Notes under the pieces: model-generated
Told to the model about the DNA's origin: nothing
Databases searched by the model: none
What the model saw: the letters and a program-made list of their open reading frames with translations, nothing else
Source: Helicobacter_F equorum
Lineage (GTDB): Bacteria > Campylobacterota > Campylobacteria > Campylobacterales > Helicobacteraceae
Assembly: GCF_042649585.1 (NCBI RefSeq)
Contig: NZ_JBHRZM010000009.1
Coordinates: 248,001 to 312,000 of the forward strand
Length of the DNA: 64,000 bases
Reading direction: 5' to 3'
Shown here: piece by piece, positions 17,805 to 26,686 of the stretch
How the letters are laid out: each line of letters starts with the position of its first letter
Position numbering within the stretch: position 1 is the stretch's first letter
Translations under genes and position numbers: made by a program

Positions 17805-18373
17805 AGATTACTTCTTTGGGAGCTTAGTATGAGATTGATTTGCATTTGGATACAAACCCCTATGTTATAGGATTTGCGTTTTAGGAGGAGATAAAATGAA
17901 TACGCTGGAATAGCTGTCAAAATTCCACAAGCAGTAGCTACTAATGCTTTGGAAATTACGGGTGCTATGATATCAAAAGATACATTGCCCCCACCTAGGT
18001 GTGAAAAGGCTTCAAGAATCTCTACCACAGTGCCAAAAAGCCCTATAAAAGGTGCAGTAGATGAGACAATACTTAAAAACACGAGTCCTCTTGTTGCTTT
18101 TTGCAAAGCCTTAGTTTTCCAAACCTGCAAGAGATCTGAATCTACAGCATTGCGACTAAGTAACAAATCATTTAAAATGGCATTTTTTGGGAGACTAACA
18201 GGGCTTGCGGAAAGAAGTGCAACATTATGTTTTTCTCTAGAAAACCAATCACCAAGGGTAAGCGTCTTATAAAGATAGATCCAAAGTGTTATCAGGAAAT
18301 AAAAGCTAAGCCACCCAAACACTACAATCGTAACTGGATGACTTTGTGCGACAAAGACTAAAAAGGTATTCAT
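17801..18373 (-). CDS. ExbB/TolQ family proton channel protein
   Basis: A 190-residue MotA/TolQ/ExbB protein. It has an N-terminal transmembrane helix and two further helices in VFLSIVSSTAPFIGLFGTV and ISKALVATACGILTAIPAYSFY, the conserved proton-path region. It lies 50 bases after atpC in the same direction, so the Tol-like genes may read through from the ATP synthase operon. Confidence 0.9.
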   Translation of the reverse strand: MNTFLVFVAQSHPVTIVVFGWLSFYFLITLWIYLYKTLTLGDWFSREKHNVALLSASPVSLPKNAILNDLLLSRNAVDSDLLQVWKTKALQKATRGLVFLSIVSSTAPFIGLFGTVVEILEAFSHLGGGNVSFDIIAPVISKALVATACGILTAIPAYSFYLLLKRKSYNIGVCIQMQINLILSSQRSNL

Positions 18374-18422
18374 GTAAGTTCCACAAACTTGTTAGGTTTA
18401 ATGCTAAAGAGCATTGATAAGT

Positions 18423-18815
18423 CTAAAATTTTGTGCGTGCAGCAGTCTCTATGCGAGAAACAACAGAAGAAATCGCAACGCGATCATCACTCGCTTCTTC
18501 TAGGAGTTTTCTAGCATTATCAATAGCTGTGGCTACTTGATCTTCATCGCTACCATTGATAGATACAGCACCATCAGCTATTATATCAACTTTATGTGGT
18601 GAGACTTCGGCGTATCCCCAATTGATAGCTATGAGTTCCGAATCTCCATTAGATTTACAGATCTCGATAACACCAGTTTTAAGTGATGAAAGCAAGCTAC
18701 AATGTCCCGGATATACTCCAAATTCTCCTTCACTACCAGGCATTACGACAGATTCTACAGATCCATCGTATATTTTGCCATAAGGGGTTACAATACTTAG
18801 CATTAAAGTTTCCAT
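18423..18815 (-). CDS. atpC: ATP synthase epsilon subunit
   Basis: A 130-residue F1 epsilon subunit with the N-terminal beta-sandwich (LSIVTPYGKIYDGSVESV, MPGSEGEFGVYPGH) and the C-terminal helical hairpin. It couples rotation and inhibits ATP hydrolysis. It is the last ATP synthase gene of this operon and starts 9 bases after atpD ends. Confidence 0.95.
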   Translation of the reverse strand: METLMLSIVTPYGKIYDGSVESVVMPGSEGEFGVYPGHCSLLSSLKTGVIEICKSNGDSELIAINWGYAEVSPHKVDIIADGAVSINGSDEDQVATAIDNARKLLEEASDDRVAISSVVSRIETAARTKF

Positions 18816-18824
18816 AAAGCCTCC

Positions 18825-20228
18825 TTATGCACTTGCCTTGAGTTTTTCTGCCTTTTCTAGCGCTTCTTGGATATTACCTACCATATAGAAAGCATTTTCT
18901 GGAATATGATCATACTTCCCTGACAAAATACCTTTAAAGCCCTCTAGTGTTTCTTCTAGCGTTACATATTTACCAGGACTTCCTGTAAATATTTCGGCAA
19001 CGAAAAATGGTTGAGAGAGGAATTTTTCAATTTTTCTTGCTCTATCCACTGTTTGTTTATCTTCTTCAGAAAGTTCATCCATTCCCAAAATTGCAATAAT
19101 ATCTTGTAAGTCTTTGTATTTTTGTAAAATTTGTTGGACACCTGTCGCAATTTTATAGTGTGTTTCTCCCACTACCTGTGGATCAAGGATTCTAGAAGTT
19201 GAATCTAGTGGATCAACAGCTGGATAAATACCTTTTTCTGTAAGCTTCCTGTTAAGTACTGTGGTAGCGTCAAGGTGCGCAAATACAGAGGCAGGAGCTG
19301 GATCTGTTAAGTCATCAGCTGGCACATATACTGCCTGCACAGAGGTAATAGAACCCTTTTTGGTTGATGTAATGCGTTCTTGAAGTTTACCCATTTCACT
19401 CGCAAGCGTTGGTTGATAACCCACTGCTGATGGAATACGTCCTAAGAGCGCAGACATTTCAGCACCAGATTGTGCATATCTGAAGATATTATCAATAAAC
19501 ATAAGCACATCCAAGCCTTTTTCATCTCTAAAGTATTCAGCCATAGTAAGTCCAGTAAACGCAATTCTGTTTCTTGCCCCAGGTGGTTCGTTCATTTGTC
19601 CATAGCATAATGCCACTTTGTCTAGTACTCCACCTTCTTGCATTTCGTTATAGAGGTCATTTCCTTCTCTTGTTCTTTCTCCAACACCGGCAAATACAGA
19701 ATAACCGCTATGTTTATAGGCGACATTGTGGATAAGCTCCATAATAACCACGGTTTTGCCCACACCAGCACCACCAAATAATCCTACTTTACCACCTTTA
19801 GAATAGGGTGCAAGTAAATCCACAACTTTTATACCTGTTTCAAACATTTCAGTTTTAGTGCTTTGGTTATCAAAAGTTGGAGCATCTCTGTGGATAGGCC
19901 ATCTAAGATCTGTATTGAGTGGTTCCCCACCGTCTATCACATCACCTGTTACATTAAAGATTCTACCCAAGACAGCTTCGCCCACTGGCACCTCAATCAT
20001 CTTACCACGAGCTTTAACACTCCCACCCCTTACTAAGCCTTCTGTCATATCCATAGCAATTGTACGAACACGATTATCACCCAAATGGCCTACTACTTCT
20101 AGCACAAGCTTATTTTTTTTACCTTCCACATTGAACTCTACATCTACGGCTTCATTGATGAATGGTAAATACGAATCAAATTCTATATCAACAACTGGTC
20201 CCATAATCTGTATAATCTTACCTTGCAT
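18825..20228 (-). CDS. atpD: ATP synthase beta subunit
   Basis: Catalytic F1 subunit of 467 residues. It has the P-loop GGAGVGKT (about residue 150), the catalytic GERTREGNDL segment, and ALLGRIPSAVGYQPTLASEM. Both match typical bacterial beta subunits. Confidence 0.98.
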   Translation of the reverse strand: MQGKIIQIMGPVVDIEFDSYLPFINEAVDVEFNVEGKKNKLVLEVVGHLGDNRVRTIAMDMTEGLVRGGSVKARGKMIEVPVGEAVLGRIFNVTGDVIDGGEPLNTDLRWPIHRDAPTFDNQSTKTEMFETGIKVVDLLAPYSKGGKVGLFGGAGVGKTVVIMELIHNVAYKHSGYSVFAGVGERTREGNDLYNEMQEGGVLDKVALCYGQMNEPPGARNRIAFTGLTMAEYFRDEKGLDVLMFIDNIFRYAQSGAEMSALLGRIPSAVGYQPTLASEMGKLQERITSTKKGSITSVQAVYVPADDLTDPAPASVFAHLDATTVLNRKLTEKGIYPAVDPLDSTSRILDPQVVGETHYKIATGVQQILQKYKDLQDIIAILGMDELSEEDKQTVDRARKIEKFLSQPFFVAEIFTGSPGKYVTLEETLEGFKGILSGKYDHIPENAFYMVGNIQEALEKAEKLKASA

Positions 20229-20246
20229 ATTCTCTCCTCTTTAAGT

Positions 20247-21149
20247 TTATTTCATTGCCTCAACGCCGGCATTAATTTCAACAAGCTCGGTTGTAATAGA
20301 TTCCTGACGTGCTTTGTTGTAAGCAATACTAAGGCTCTTTACCAAATCACCTGCATTGCTTGTAGCCGCATCCATAGCCTGCACCCTTGCGCTATGCTCT
20401 GCTGCCAAAGAATCTATAAGCGCGTAATACATATTGTATTCCACATATTTTTGTGCGAGTTGATCAAGTAGTATATCTTCAGTTTCTTCAGATTCTATAC
20501 TCATTACATCATACTCTTCAAGGGCTTTTTGTGTGTCTATATTGATTGTCAATGGAAGCAAAGCCTGTGTCTGTAACACTTGTGAAATCATGTTCTTAAA
20601 TCCATTATGGACAATGATGATTTCATCGGTTAGACCATCAAAAAAGTCCTTTACAACATTTTGGATAAACTGCGCAGCCCCCTCATATGTTGGCATAGCA
20701 CTTAATCCTACAACTTTATCAAGCACCTCGACATCATTAAAGGTAAAAAATGAAATTCCTTTTTTGCCAATGCCACGTAAACGCACCTTGATATTTTGTT
20801 CTTTATAGTGCTTCATAAGGCGCATAACTTCTTTGATTGTTGCTTGATTGAAACCACCGCACAAGCCTTTATCGGCAGTAATAAAAACAATATCAACTTT
20901 TTTAATTTCTCTTGGCTTAGAACCTAAGAAATATTTACTATTGATATTTTCTATACCTTTGATAAGAATCTTGCGAACAATTTCATCAAACATCTCATTA
21001 AGTTTTTGTGCGTATGTCCTAGAACGTCTCGCCAACTCTTCTGTTTTTTTGAGCTTAGAAGTTGAAACAAGTTTCATAGCACGCGTCGTTTTTTGCGTGT
21101 TTTTGACGCTTGTAATCTTACGTCTAATGTCTTTAAGATTGCCGCCCAT
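20247..21149 (-). CDS. atpG: ATP synthase gamma subunit
   Basis: Central stalk subunit of 300 residues. The N-terminal helix starts GGNLKDIRRKITSVKNTQKT, the middle has TADKGLCGGFN, and the C-terminal helix has ARVQAMDAATSNAGDLVKSL. All are diagnostic. It lies 20 bases after atpA. Confidence 0.97.
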   Translation of the reverse strand: MGGNLKDIRRKITSVKNTQKTTRAMKLVSTSKLKKTEELARRSRTYAQKLNEMFDEIVRKILIKGIENINSKYFLGSKPREIKKVDIVFITADKGLCGGFNQATIKEVMRLMKHYKEQNIKVRLRGIGKKGISFFTFNDVEVLDKVVGLSAMPTYEGAAQFIQNVVKDFFDGLTDEIIIVHNGFKNMISQVLQTQALLPLTINIDTQKALEEYDVMSIESEETEDILLDQLAQKYVEYNMYYALIDSLAAEHSARVQAMDAATSNAGDLVKSLSIAYNKARQESITTELVEINAGVEAMK

Positions 21150-21169
21150 TAACCACTCCTTATGTTTGC

Positions 21170-22684
21170 TTATGCAGAAAAGCTTATTTTAAACTCTTTG
21201 ATTGCGTTATTTAACTCTTCTTGTGTATCTTTATCCAAAGCTTTTTTCGCACGAATATCTTCCAAGATTTTTGGGAATTTTGCCTCTAAGAATGGATAGA
21301 AATCTGCTTCAAAATCTGATACTTTATTTGCTGGAATATCATCAAGGAAGCCTTTTGCTCCCGCATAGATAAGCACAATTTGTTTTTCGATAGCAAGTGG
21401 CGAATATGGAGGCTGTTTAAGAACTTCAACCATTCTTTGACCTCTTTCAAGCTGTTTGCGACTTACTTCATCAAGATCGGAGGCAAATTGAGAGAATGCT
21501 TGTAGTTCTCTAAATTGTGCCAAGTCAAGTCTAAGTGTTCCTGAAACTTGTTTTGTAGCTTTAATTTGAGCAGCGCCACCAACACGAGAAACTGACAAGC
21601 CTACATTGATCGCAGGACGCACACCAGAATTGAATAAATCTGTTTCTAGGAATATTTGTCCATCCGTAATGGAAATAACATTTGTTGGAATATATGCTGA
21701 AATATCTCCCGCCAATGTTTCAATAATGGGTAAGGCTGTTAAAGAACCAGCACCCAAATCATCACTAAGTTTTGCGGCACGTTCAAGGAGCCGTGAGTGG
21801 AGATAGAATACATCTCCCGGGAATGCTTCGCGTCCCGGCGGTCTTCTGAGGATTAGAGACATCTCACGATATGCCACGGCATGCTTACTCAAATCATCAT
21901 AAATAATAAGCGCATGACGCCCATTGTCTCTAAAATACTCACCGATGGTAACGCCTGTATATGGAGCAAGGAATTGCATAGCAGCAGAAGATGAAGCAGG
22001 AGCATTGACAACAATCGTGTATTCCATAGCGCCATGTTCTTCTAATTTTCTCACAACCTGTGCCACAGTAGATTCTTTTTGACCAATAGCTACATAAATA
22101 CATATAACGTCTTGTCCCTTTTGGTTAATAATAGAATCTATAGCTACCGTTGTTTTACCTGTCTGTCTATCACCAATGATAAGCTCTCTTTGTCCACGAC
22201 CAATTGGAACAAGTGCATCGATTGCTTTAATTCCAGTTTGTAGTGGTTCATGCACAGATTTTCTAGCCATAATTCCAGGTGCTTTTTCTTCAACAAAGCG
22301 GAATTCACCAGCTTCAATAGCACCCTTGCCATCAATAGCTTCACCTAAAGTGTTGATAACACGCCCTACGACACTATCTCCAACAGGCACTTTCATGAGT
22401 TTTTTTAGCCTTTTAACAGAGATACCTTCCTTGATATCTTTGCCACCACCGATGACAACAACACCAACGCTTGCCTCTTCAAGGCTCATTGCAATACCTA
22501 TATCGCCTGTTTCAAACTCAACCATTTCATAATACATAACATTGTTAAGTCCATAGACCTTTGCTACACCATCGGCATAGGAAACGACCTTACCAGTTTC
22601 GCTAATATCAACACTGATATTAAAGTTTTCTATACGCTCTTTGATGATTGAACTAACTTCTTCTGACCTTAGTTTTGCTACCAC
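21170..22684 (-). CDS. atpA: ATP synthase alpha subunit
   Basis: Non-catalytic nucleotide-binding F1 subunit of 504 residues. It has the P-loop GDRQTGKT (about residue 170), the RPPGREAFPGDVFYLHSRLL segment, and PAINVGLSVSRVGGAAQ. Length and motifs are normal. Confidence 0.98.
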   Translation of the reverse strand: MVAKLRSEEVSSIIKERIENFNISVDISETGKVVSYADGVAKVYGLNNVMYYEMVEFETGDIGIAMSLEEASVGVVVIGGGKDIKEGISVKRLKKLMKVPVGDSVVGRVINTLGEAIDGKGAIEAGEFRFVEEKAPGIMARKSVHEPLQTGIKAIDALVPIGRGQRELIIGDRQTGKTTVAIDSIINQKGQDVICIYVAIGQKESTVAQVVRKLEEHGAMEYTIVVNAPASSSAAMQFLAPYTGVTIGEYFRDNGRHALIIYDDLSKHAVAYREMSLILRRPPGREAFPGDVFYLHSRLLERAAKLSDDLGAGSLTALPIIETLAGDISAYIPTNVISITDGQIFLETDLFNSGVRPAINVGLSVSRVGGAAQIKATKQVSGTLRLDLAQFRELQAFSQFASDLDEVSRKQLERGQRMVEVLKQPPYSPLAIEKQIVLIYAGAKGFLDDIPANKVSDFEADFYPFLEAKFPKILEDIRAKKALDKDTQEELNNAIKEFKISFSA

Positions 22685-22704
22685 GTTCTACTCCTTGTCT
22701 TAGA

Positions 22705-23235
22705 TTAAATTGCTTTGAGAATATGATTTGTCAAATCAGTAAAAAATCTCTCTTTAGAAAAAGAGATTTCGATGCCTAAATCTTCTACGCTTAGCCTAAT
22801 GCCATCAATGCTCGTTTTTTCTTGGCGTACATCAAGATTGACATTAAGTTTTGTCGAAAAGCTTTTAGCAATGTTTTGTAATGTCGCAGAATCTACTTCT
22901 TCTTTAATTTTAAGCACTGCTACATAGTGTTTTGTATCTGCAAGAATCTTTTTTTCAAGTGTTTTTGCAATCCCTGGTATGGCAGAGATTCTGTCTGAAC
23001 GAACCAAAATCTTAATAAGATTCTCAAATTTTTCTTCATTAATACGCAAACTTTCTAAAAGTAGTTTCTCTTTTTTTGCTTTATCAACAAATGGTGAGTA
23101 GAGAAAACTGCATATCGTCTCGTCCTCAATAACTTTGCTGAAGGTAGAAAAGATTGCAACGATGTCTTCTATTTCTTTGGCTGAAAATGTGTCCAAAATA
23201 GCCTTTGTATATTTTTTAGCTACCAAATCCATCAT
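22705..23235 (-). CDS. atpH: ATP synthase delta subunit
   Basis: A 176-residue peripheral-stalk subunit with the helical N-terminal OSCP domain (KKYTKAILDTF) and the C-terminal segment. Two adjacent in-frame ATGs (23235 and 23232) are possible, and the first overlaps the atpF stop. Sequence conservation in this family is low, so the call rests partly on its place between b and alpha. Confidence 0.92.
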   Translation of the reverse strand: MMDLVAKKYTKAILDTFSAKEIEDIVAIFSTFSKVIEDETICSFLYSPFVDKAKKEKLLLESLRINEEKFENLIKILVRSDRISAIPGIAKTLEKKILADTKHYVAVLKIKEEVDSATLQNIAKSFSTKLNVNLDVRQEKTSIDGIRLSVEDLGIEISFSKERFFTDLTNHILKAI

Positions 23236-23750
23236 GAAGCAATCCTTTTTGTAATAATGTGGATATAATCTTTATTCTCAAGCTGCATATCTTTTGAATG
23301 AATTATGTCACTCAACATAGATTCCACAACCTCTCGCATAGCCTTTGTTTGCTCAAACTCCATATTTGTTTGTGCTGATTGCATAAGGGTTTGAATCTGT
23401 GTCTGTGTTTGCTGTGCAAAGCGTTGCGAAATGATGGCTACCTCTTTTTTGGCGATATCGATGATTTCTTGCGCCTTTTTCTTGCTTTCTTCAAGCTTTT
23501 TTAAGGCCTCATTTTTTTCTTTTTGCGTTTTATGAAGCTTGTTTTGTATTTCTTGGAGTTGTGAAGCTATGTGTGCTTTACGATTGGCAAAAATAGCCTT
23601 AATACGCGCAAATGTAAAATACCATAAAACCGCTATAAACAAAGCAAAGTTTATAAGTCTAGGTATGAAATCACTCTGTTCAAATCCTCCAGAAGCATAT
23701 GCGAAGTTCGGTAATATCACCACCAAAGTAATACATAGTATATATCTCAT
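23232..23750 (-). CDS. atpF: ATP synthase b subunit
   Basis: A 172-residue peripheral-stalk subunit. It has an unusual signal-peptide-like N-terminal hydrophobic stretch (MRYILCITLVVILPNFAYAS), then the usual membrane helix LINFALFIAVLWYFTF and a long charged coiled coil. Helicobacter b subunits of this size share the extra N-terminal segment, which may be cleaved. Confidence 0.92.
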   Translation of the reverse strand: MRYILCITLVVILPNFAYASGGFEQSDFIPRLINFALFIAVLWYFTFARIKAIFANRKAHIASQLQEIQNKLHKTQKEKNEALKKLEESKKKAQEIIDIAKKEVAIISQRFAQQTQTQIQTLMQSAQTNMEFEQTKAMREVVESMLSDIIHSKDMQLENKDYIHIITKRIAS

Positions 23751-23762
23751 TATTCCTCCTCT

Positions 23763-24188
23763 TTATGCTTGCTCAAGCTTTTTGCGTATGCTTTGTTTAA
23801 ATTCATCAACATGTGTGCCTAAACCATCTTTGAGTTCTTTTTGTTGCCTGACTAAATCCTCTCTAAAAGTCAGCAATTTAGAATCTAGTTCAGCTTTTTT
23901 TTCAGCCAGTTTTTCTTCCATGAGCCTTTTTTCTCTAGCTGTTGCTTGTTCGATGATTTCTTTTGCTTCTTTTTGCGCATTTCCTATGATTGTGTTTATT
24001 TCATCTTGGATTTTTGCAATTTCTTGTAGATTACCCTGTGTGTTTTGTAAGTCTTTTCTAATCATTTCATCACGCTTATTCATAAATGTGAGAAGTGGCT
24101 TATACAACCATTGATTAAGAAAGAAAAGTAAAAGCACAAAGCAACAAAATACCAAAATCATCAGATTGCTATTTACTGATATTTCCAT
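23763..24188 (-). CDS. atpF': ATP synthase b' subunit
   Basis: A 141-residue b-like subunit with one N-terminal membrane helix (LMILVFCCFVLLLFFLNQWL) followed by YKPLLTFMNKRDEMIRKDL and a coiled coil. Paired b and b' genes imply a heterodimeric stator. It is the first gene of the operon; subunits a and c are not in the window. Confidence 0.92.
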   Translation of the reverse strand: MEISVNSNLMILVFCCFVLLLFFLNQWLYKPLLTFMNKRDEMIRKDLQNTQGNLQEIAKIQDEINTIIGNAQKEAKEIIEQATAREKRLMEEKLAEKKAELDSKLLTFREDLVRQQKELKDGLGTHVDEFKQSIRKKLEQA

Positions 24189-24209
24189 TTAGGACACTCC
24201 TTAGTATGT

Positions 24210-24215
24210 ATTCTA
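24210..24215 (-). promoter_or_regulatory. candidate -10 box of the ATP synthase operon
   Basis: TAGAAT on the minus strand lies 21 bases before the b' start, in a 125-base gap after parB. An AAGGAG ribosome site lies between it and the ATG. No firm -35 is visible. Confidence 0.35.
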
Positions 24216-24313
24216 TCCTTTATTTGTGATAGAGTTAATCTCGCTTGTAAAACTCATAGGGTTTTGCAGGTATTTTAACAATTTAAGTTATGATTTTTCT
24301 TAAACTTTTTAAT

Positions 24314-25189
24314 TTAGTGAGAAATTTTTTCAATAAATGCCTTAATTTCTACATCTTGAGAAAATTCTATACAAATTTGATTGTTTTTGGCACTTGTTTT
24401 ATAACCATTTTTACACAAAATACTCCGCGCTTGTTCCAAAAGTTCTGTATCAAGCTCATTTGAAACCTGTGTCTTTTTGGAGGGAGTATGACTTGGTGTG
24501 TTTGGATTTTTGATAGTTTTTATTAATACTTCAGTATCACGCACATTAAGCTTTTGCCCTATGACAGAATCTAAAGCCAACTTTTGTTCTTGTGGCGAGA
24601 GTGTCACTAAAATTTTAGCATGCCCTTGTGAAATTTTACCCTCTATGAGTGCTTCTTGCACAAATGTTTCAAGGTTTAGCAACCTCAGGGTATTTGTGAT
24701 TTGGGTGCGAGACTTTTTTATCCTTTGAGAAAGCTCCTCATGCGTGATATTGTATTCATCAATAAGCTCTTGATAAGAGTATGCTAACTCGATAGGATTT
24801 AAATCTGCTCGTTGGATATTCTCTATGAGCGCTAGTTCTCGCATTTTGTGAGTGTCTATATCAGCAACGATGGCTTTAATATTTGGCAATCCTGCCAATT
24901 TGCTAGCGCGCAATCTACGCTCTCCAGCAAGTAAGACATATTCTCCATTATCATCTTCGCATACGACAATAGGCTGCAATAACCCATGTTCTTTGATAGA
25001 ATCTGCAAGTTCTTGCAAGGCATTTTCTTCAAAGTATTTTCTTGGTTGGTAGGGATTTGGCTTGATGACTTCCACACTTAGCTCAAGCACTGCAGCATCA
25101 GAATTACCCATGTTGTTTTCATAGGCTTGGGATACCTCGCCAAAAATAGCGTCTAATCCGCGTCCTAAGCCCCTAGGTTTCTTTGCCAT
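24314..25189 (-). CDS. parB: chromosome partitioning protein ParB
   Basis: A 291-residue parS-binding CTPase. It has the N-terminal NPYQPRKYF motif, the CTP-binding GERRLRASKLAG segment, ENIQRADLNPIE and a helix-turn-helix (THEELSQRIKKSRTQITNTLRLL). Its start overlaps the parA stop by one base (TAATG). Confidence 0.95.
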   Translation of the reverse strand: MAKKPRGLGRGLDAIFGEVSQAYENNMGNSDAAVLELSVEVIKPNPYQPRKYFEENALQELADSIKEHGLLQPIVVCEDDNGEYVLLAGERRLRASKLAGLPNIKAIVADIDTHKMRELALIENIQRADLNPIELAYSYQELIDEYNITHEELSQRIKKSRTQITNTLRLLNLETFVQEALIEGKISQGHAKILVTLSPQEQKLALDSVIGQKLNVRDTEVLIKTIKNPNTPSHTPSKKTQVSNELDTELLEQARSILCKNGYKTSAKNNQICIEFSQDVEIKAFIEKISH

Positions 25190-25971
25190 TATGCGTCTTC
25201 TAAGATAAGTTCAGCAAGGTTTTGATACGCAACGCTTCCGCTAGATTTTGCATCATAAAGTAAAATTGGTTTTCCATAACTTGGAGATTCTGCTAATCGC
25301 ACACTTCTAGGCACGACAATATATTCCCCTCTTTCGCTTTTAAAAAGGTGTTTTTGAAAATGCAATGCCAAATCATCAAAAACTTGTCGTGAGAGATTGT
25401 GTTGGCTAGAATACATTGTAGGTAGAAAGCCTCTAATATTTAGATTAGGGTTGCTTGTATCTCTAATGACTTTCACGGTATTGAGCAATTGTGCTAAGCC
25501 CTCTAATGCGTAAAATTCACATTGTATAGGCACAATAACAGAATCTGATGCAACAAGCGCATTCACGGTAAGTGCCCCAAGCGCAGGTGGAGAATCTACA
25601 ATGATAAAGTCATAATTATGTCTTATTTCTTCAAGTTTATTGCGCAAAATCATTTGCCCACTTTTTTTGTTGTAAAAATCTTTTTCAAATCCAGCAAGCG
25701 CAATGCTTGAAGGCACGAGTGATAAAAAAGGAATCTCTTGCAAATCAATAATCGCATCAGAGAGTGTATTGCATCCACATAAAACTTGATAAATATCTGT
25801 TTGTATATCTGTGCGTCTAATATTAAATGTCGTTGTTGCATTACCCTGTGGATCGCAATCTATCAATAAAACTCGTTTTTCGGATATAGCCAATGACGCC
25901 GCAAGATTCACAGCAGTCGTTGTTTTGCCAACCCCTCCTTTTTGATTTGCAACGGTTATAACCTCACACAT
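25189..25971 (-). CDS. parA: chromosome partitioning ATPase ParA (Soj)
   Basis: A 260-residue deviant Walker-type ATPase with NQKGGVGKTTTAVNLA, DCDPQGNAT and the IIVDSPPALGALT motif. It moves ParB-parS complexes during chromosome segregation. It is coupled to parB, and birA lies 22 bases upstream in the same direction. Confidence 0.96.
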   Translation of the reverse strand: MCEVITVANQKGGVGKTTTAVNLAASLAISEKRVLLIDCDPQGNATTTFNIRRTDIQTDIYQVLCGCNTLSDAIIDLQEIPFLSLVPSSIALAGFEKDFYNKKSGQMILRNKLEEIRHNYDFIIVDSPPALGALTVNALVASDSVIVPIQCEFYALEGLAQLLNTVKVIRDTSNPNLNIRGFLPTMYSSQHNLSRQVFDDLALHFQKHLFKSERGEYIVVPRSVRLAESPSYGKPILLYDAKSSGSVAYQNLAELILEDA

Positions 25972-25993
25972 TCTCTAACTCCGTTTATTAGTG

Positions 25994-26650
25994 TTATCTA
26001 CAACTATACACGATTTGTGAATCTACACAGATCGCACCATCTTCTAACAATTTTGCCTCTTTAAAGGACACTTTTTTATGATTATGATGGAAGTCAAAAT
26101 CAAAATTGTTTTGAAATTCTAACGCATAGAATCTGAAAATTTGCTTCCAAGATATTTTTTTTTCAATGCTTGTAAAATATCTTTGTAGAAAATCCATAGT
26201 TTCTATGCGTGTGCTGATTTCTGGCTCTAGTGTCGCGTATGAAGTGCTGTTGTTGCCTTTGGTATATAGATTAATCCCTATGCCACAGGTAAGATATTCC
26301 TGCCATTTGTTACATAATACGCCACCGATTTTTTGATGCTCTATGTAGAGATCATTGGGCCATTTGAGCCAAACCTTTGAGCCAAAATCTTTGAGTGTTT
26401 CTTTGCATAGAAAACCAAAATAGATAGATGCAGATTCTATTTTTAGATCTTGTGGCAACGCACTTAAAGGCAGTGCAAAAGAAAAACATATCGCCTTTGG
26501 TTGTTCTTCCCAAGTATTACCTCTTGAACCTATGCCGTGTGTTTGCCTATGTGTGTTTATGCAAATAGGGGCTTGTAAAGTCCCAGATTTTAGTCCTTGC
26601 AAGAGAAAAGTTTGCGTGGATTCTAGACATTCATGTGTTTGTATGATCAT
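25994..26650 (-). CDS. birA: biotin--[acetyl-CoA-carboxylase] ligase
   Basis: A 218-residue biotin ligase without the N-terminal DNA-binding domain, so it is not a repressor. It has HGIGSRGNTWEEQ for biotinyl-AMP formation, WLKWPNDLYIEHQKIGGVL with the catalytic lysine, and the GIGINLY strand. The coding strand contains a run of nine A (26155-26163). Confidence 0.92.
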   Translation of the reverse strand: MIIQTHECLESTQTFLLQGLKSGTLQAPICINTHRQTHGIGSRGNTWEEQPKAICFSFALPLSALPQDLKIESASIYFGFLCKETLKDFGSKVWLKWPNDLYIEHQKIGGVLCNKWQEYLTCGIGINLYTKGNNSTSYATLEPEISTRIETMDFLQRYFTSIEKKISWKQIFRFYALEFQNNFDFDFHHNHKKVSFKEAKLLEDGAICVDSQIVYSCR

Positions 26651-26686
26651 TGTTTAGAAACTCCTTGTTTTAATGACAGATTGTGT

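Noticed and set aside
20533..22532. Long plus-strand open frames opposite atpG and atpA
   Set aside because: They mirror highly conserved ATP synthase genes, have no start signals and encode Ser/Pro-rich sequence typical of antisense frames.
24189..24313. Possible parS site or origin element next to parAB
   Set aside because: I see no clear 16-base parS-like palindrome or cluster of DnaA boxes here.
26155..26163. Run of nine A on the birA coding strand as a phase switch
   Set aside because: Poly-A/T runs of this length are common in AT-rich genomes, it is deep inside an essential gene, and the frame is intact.
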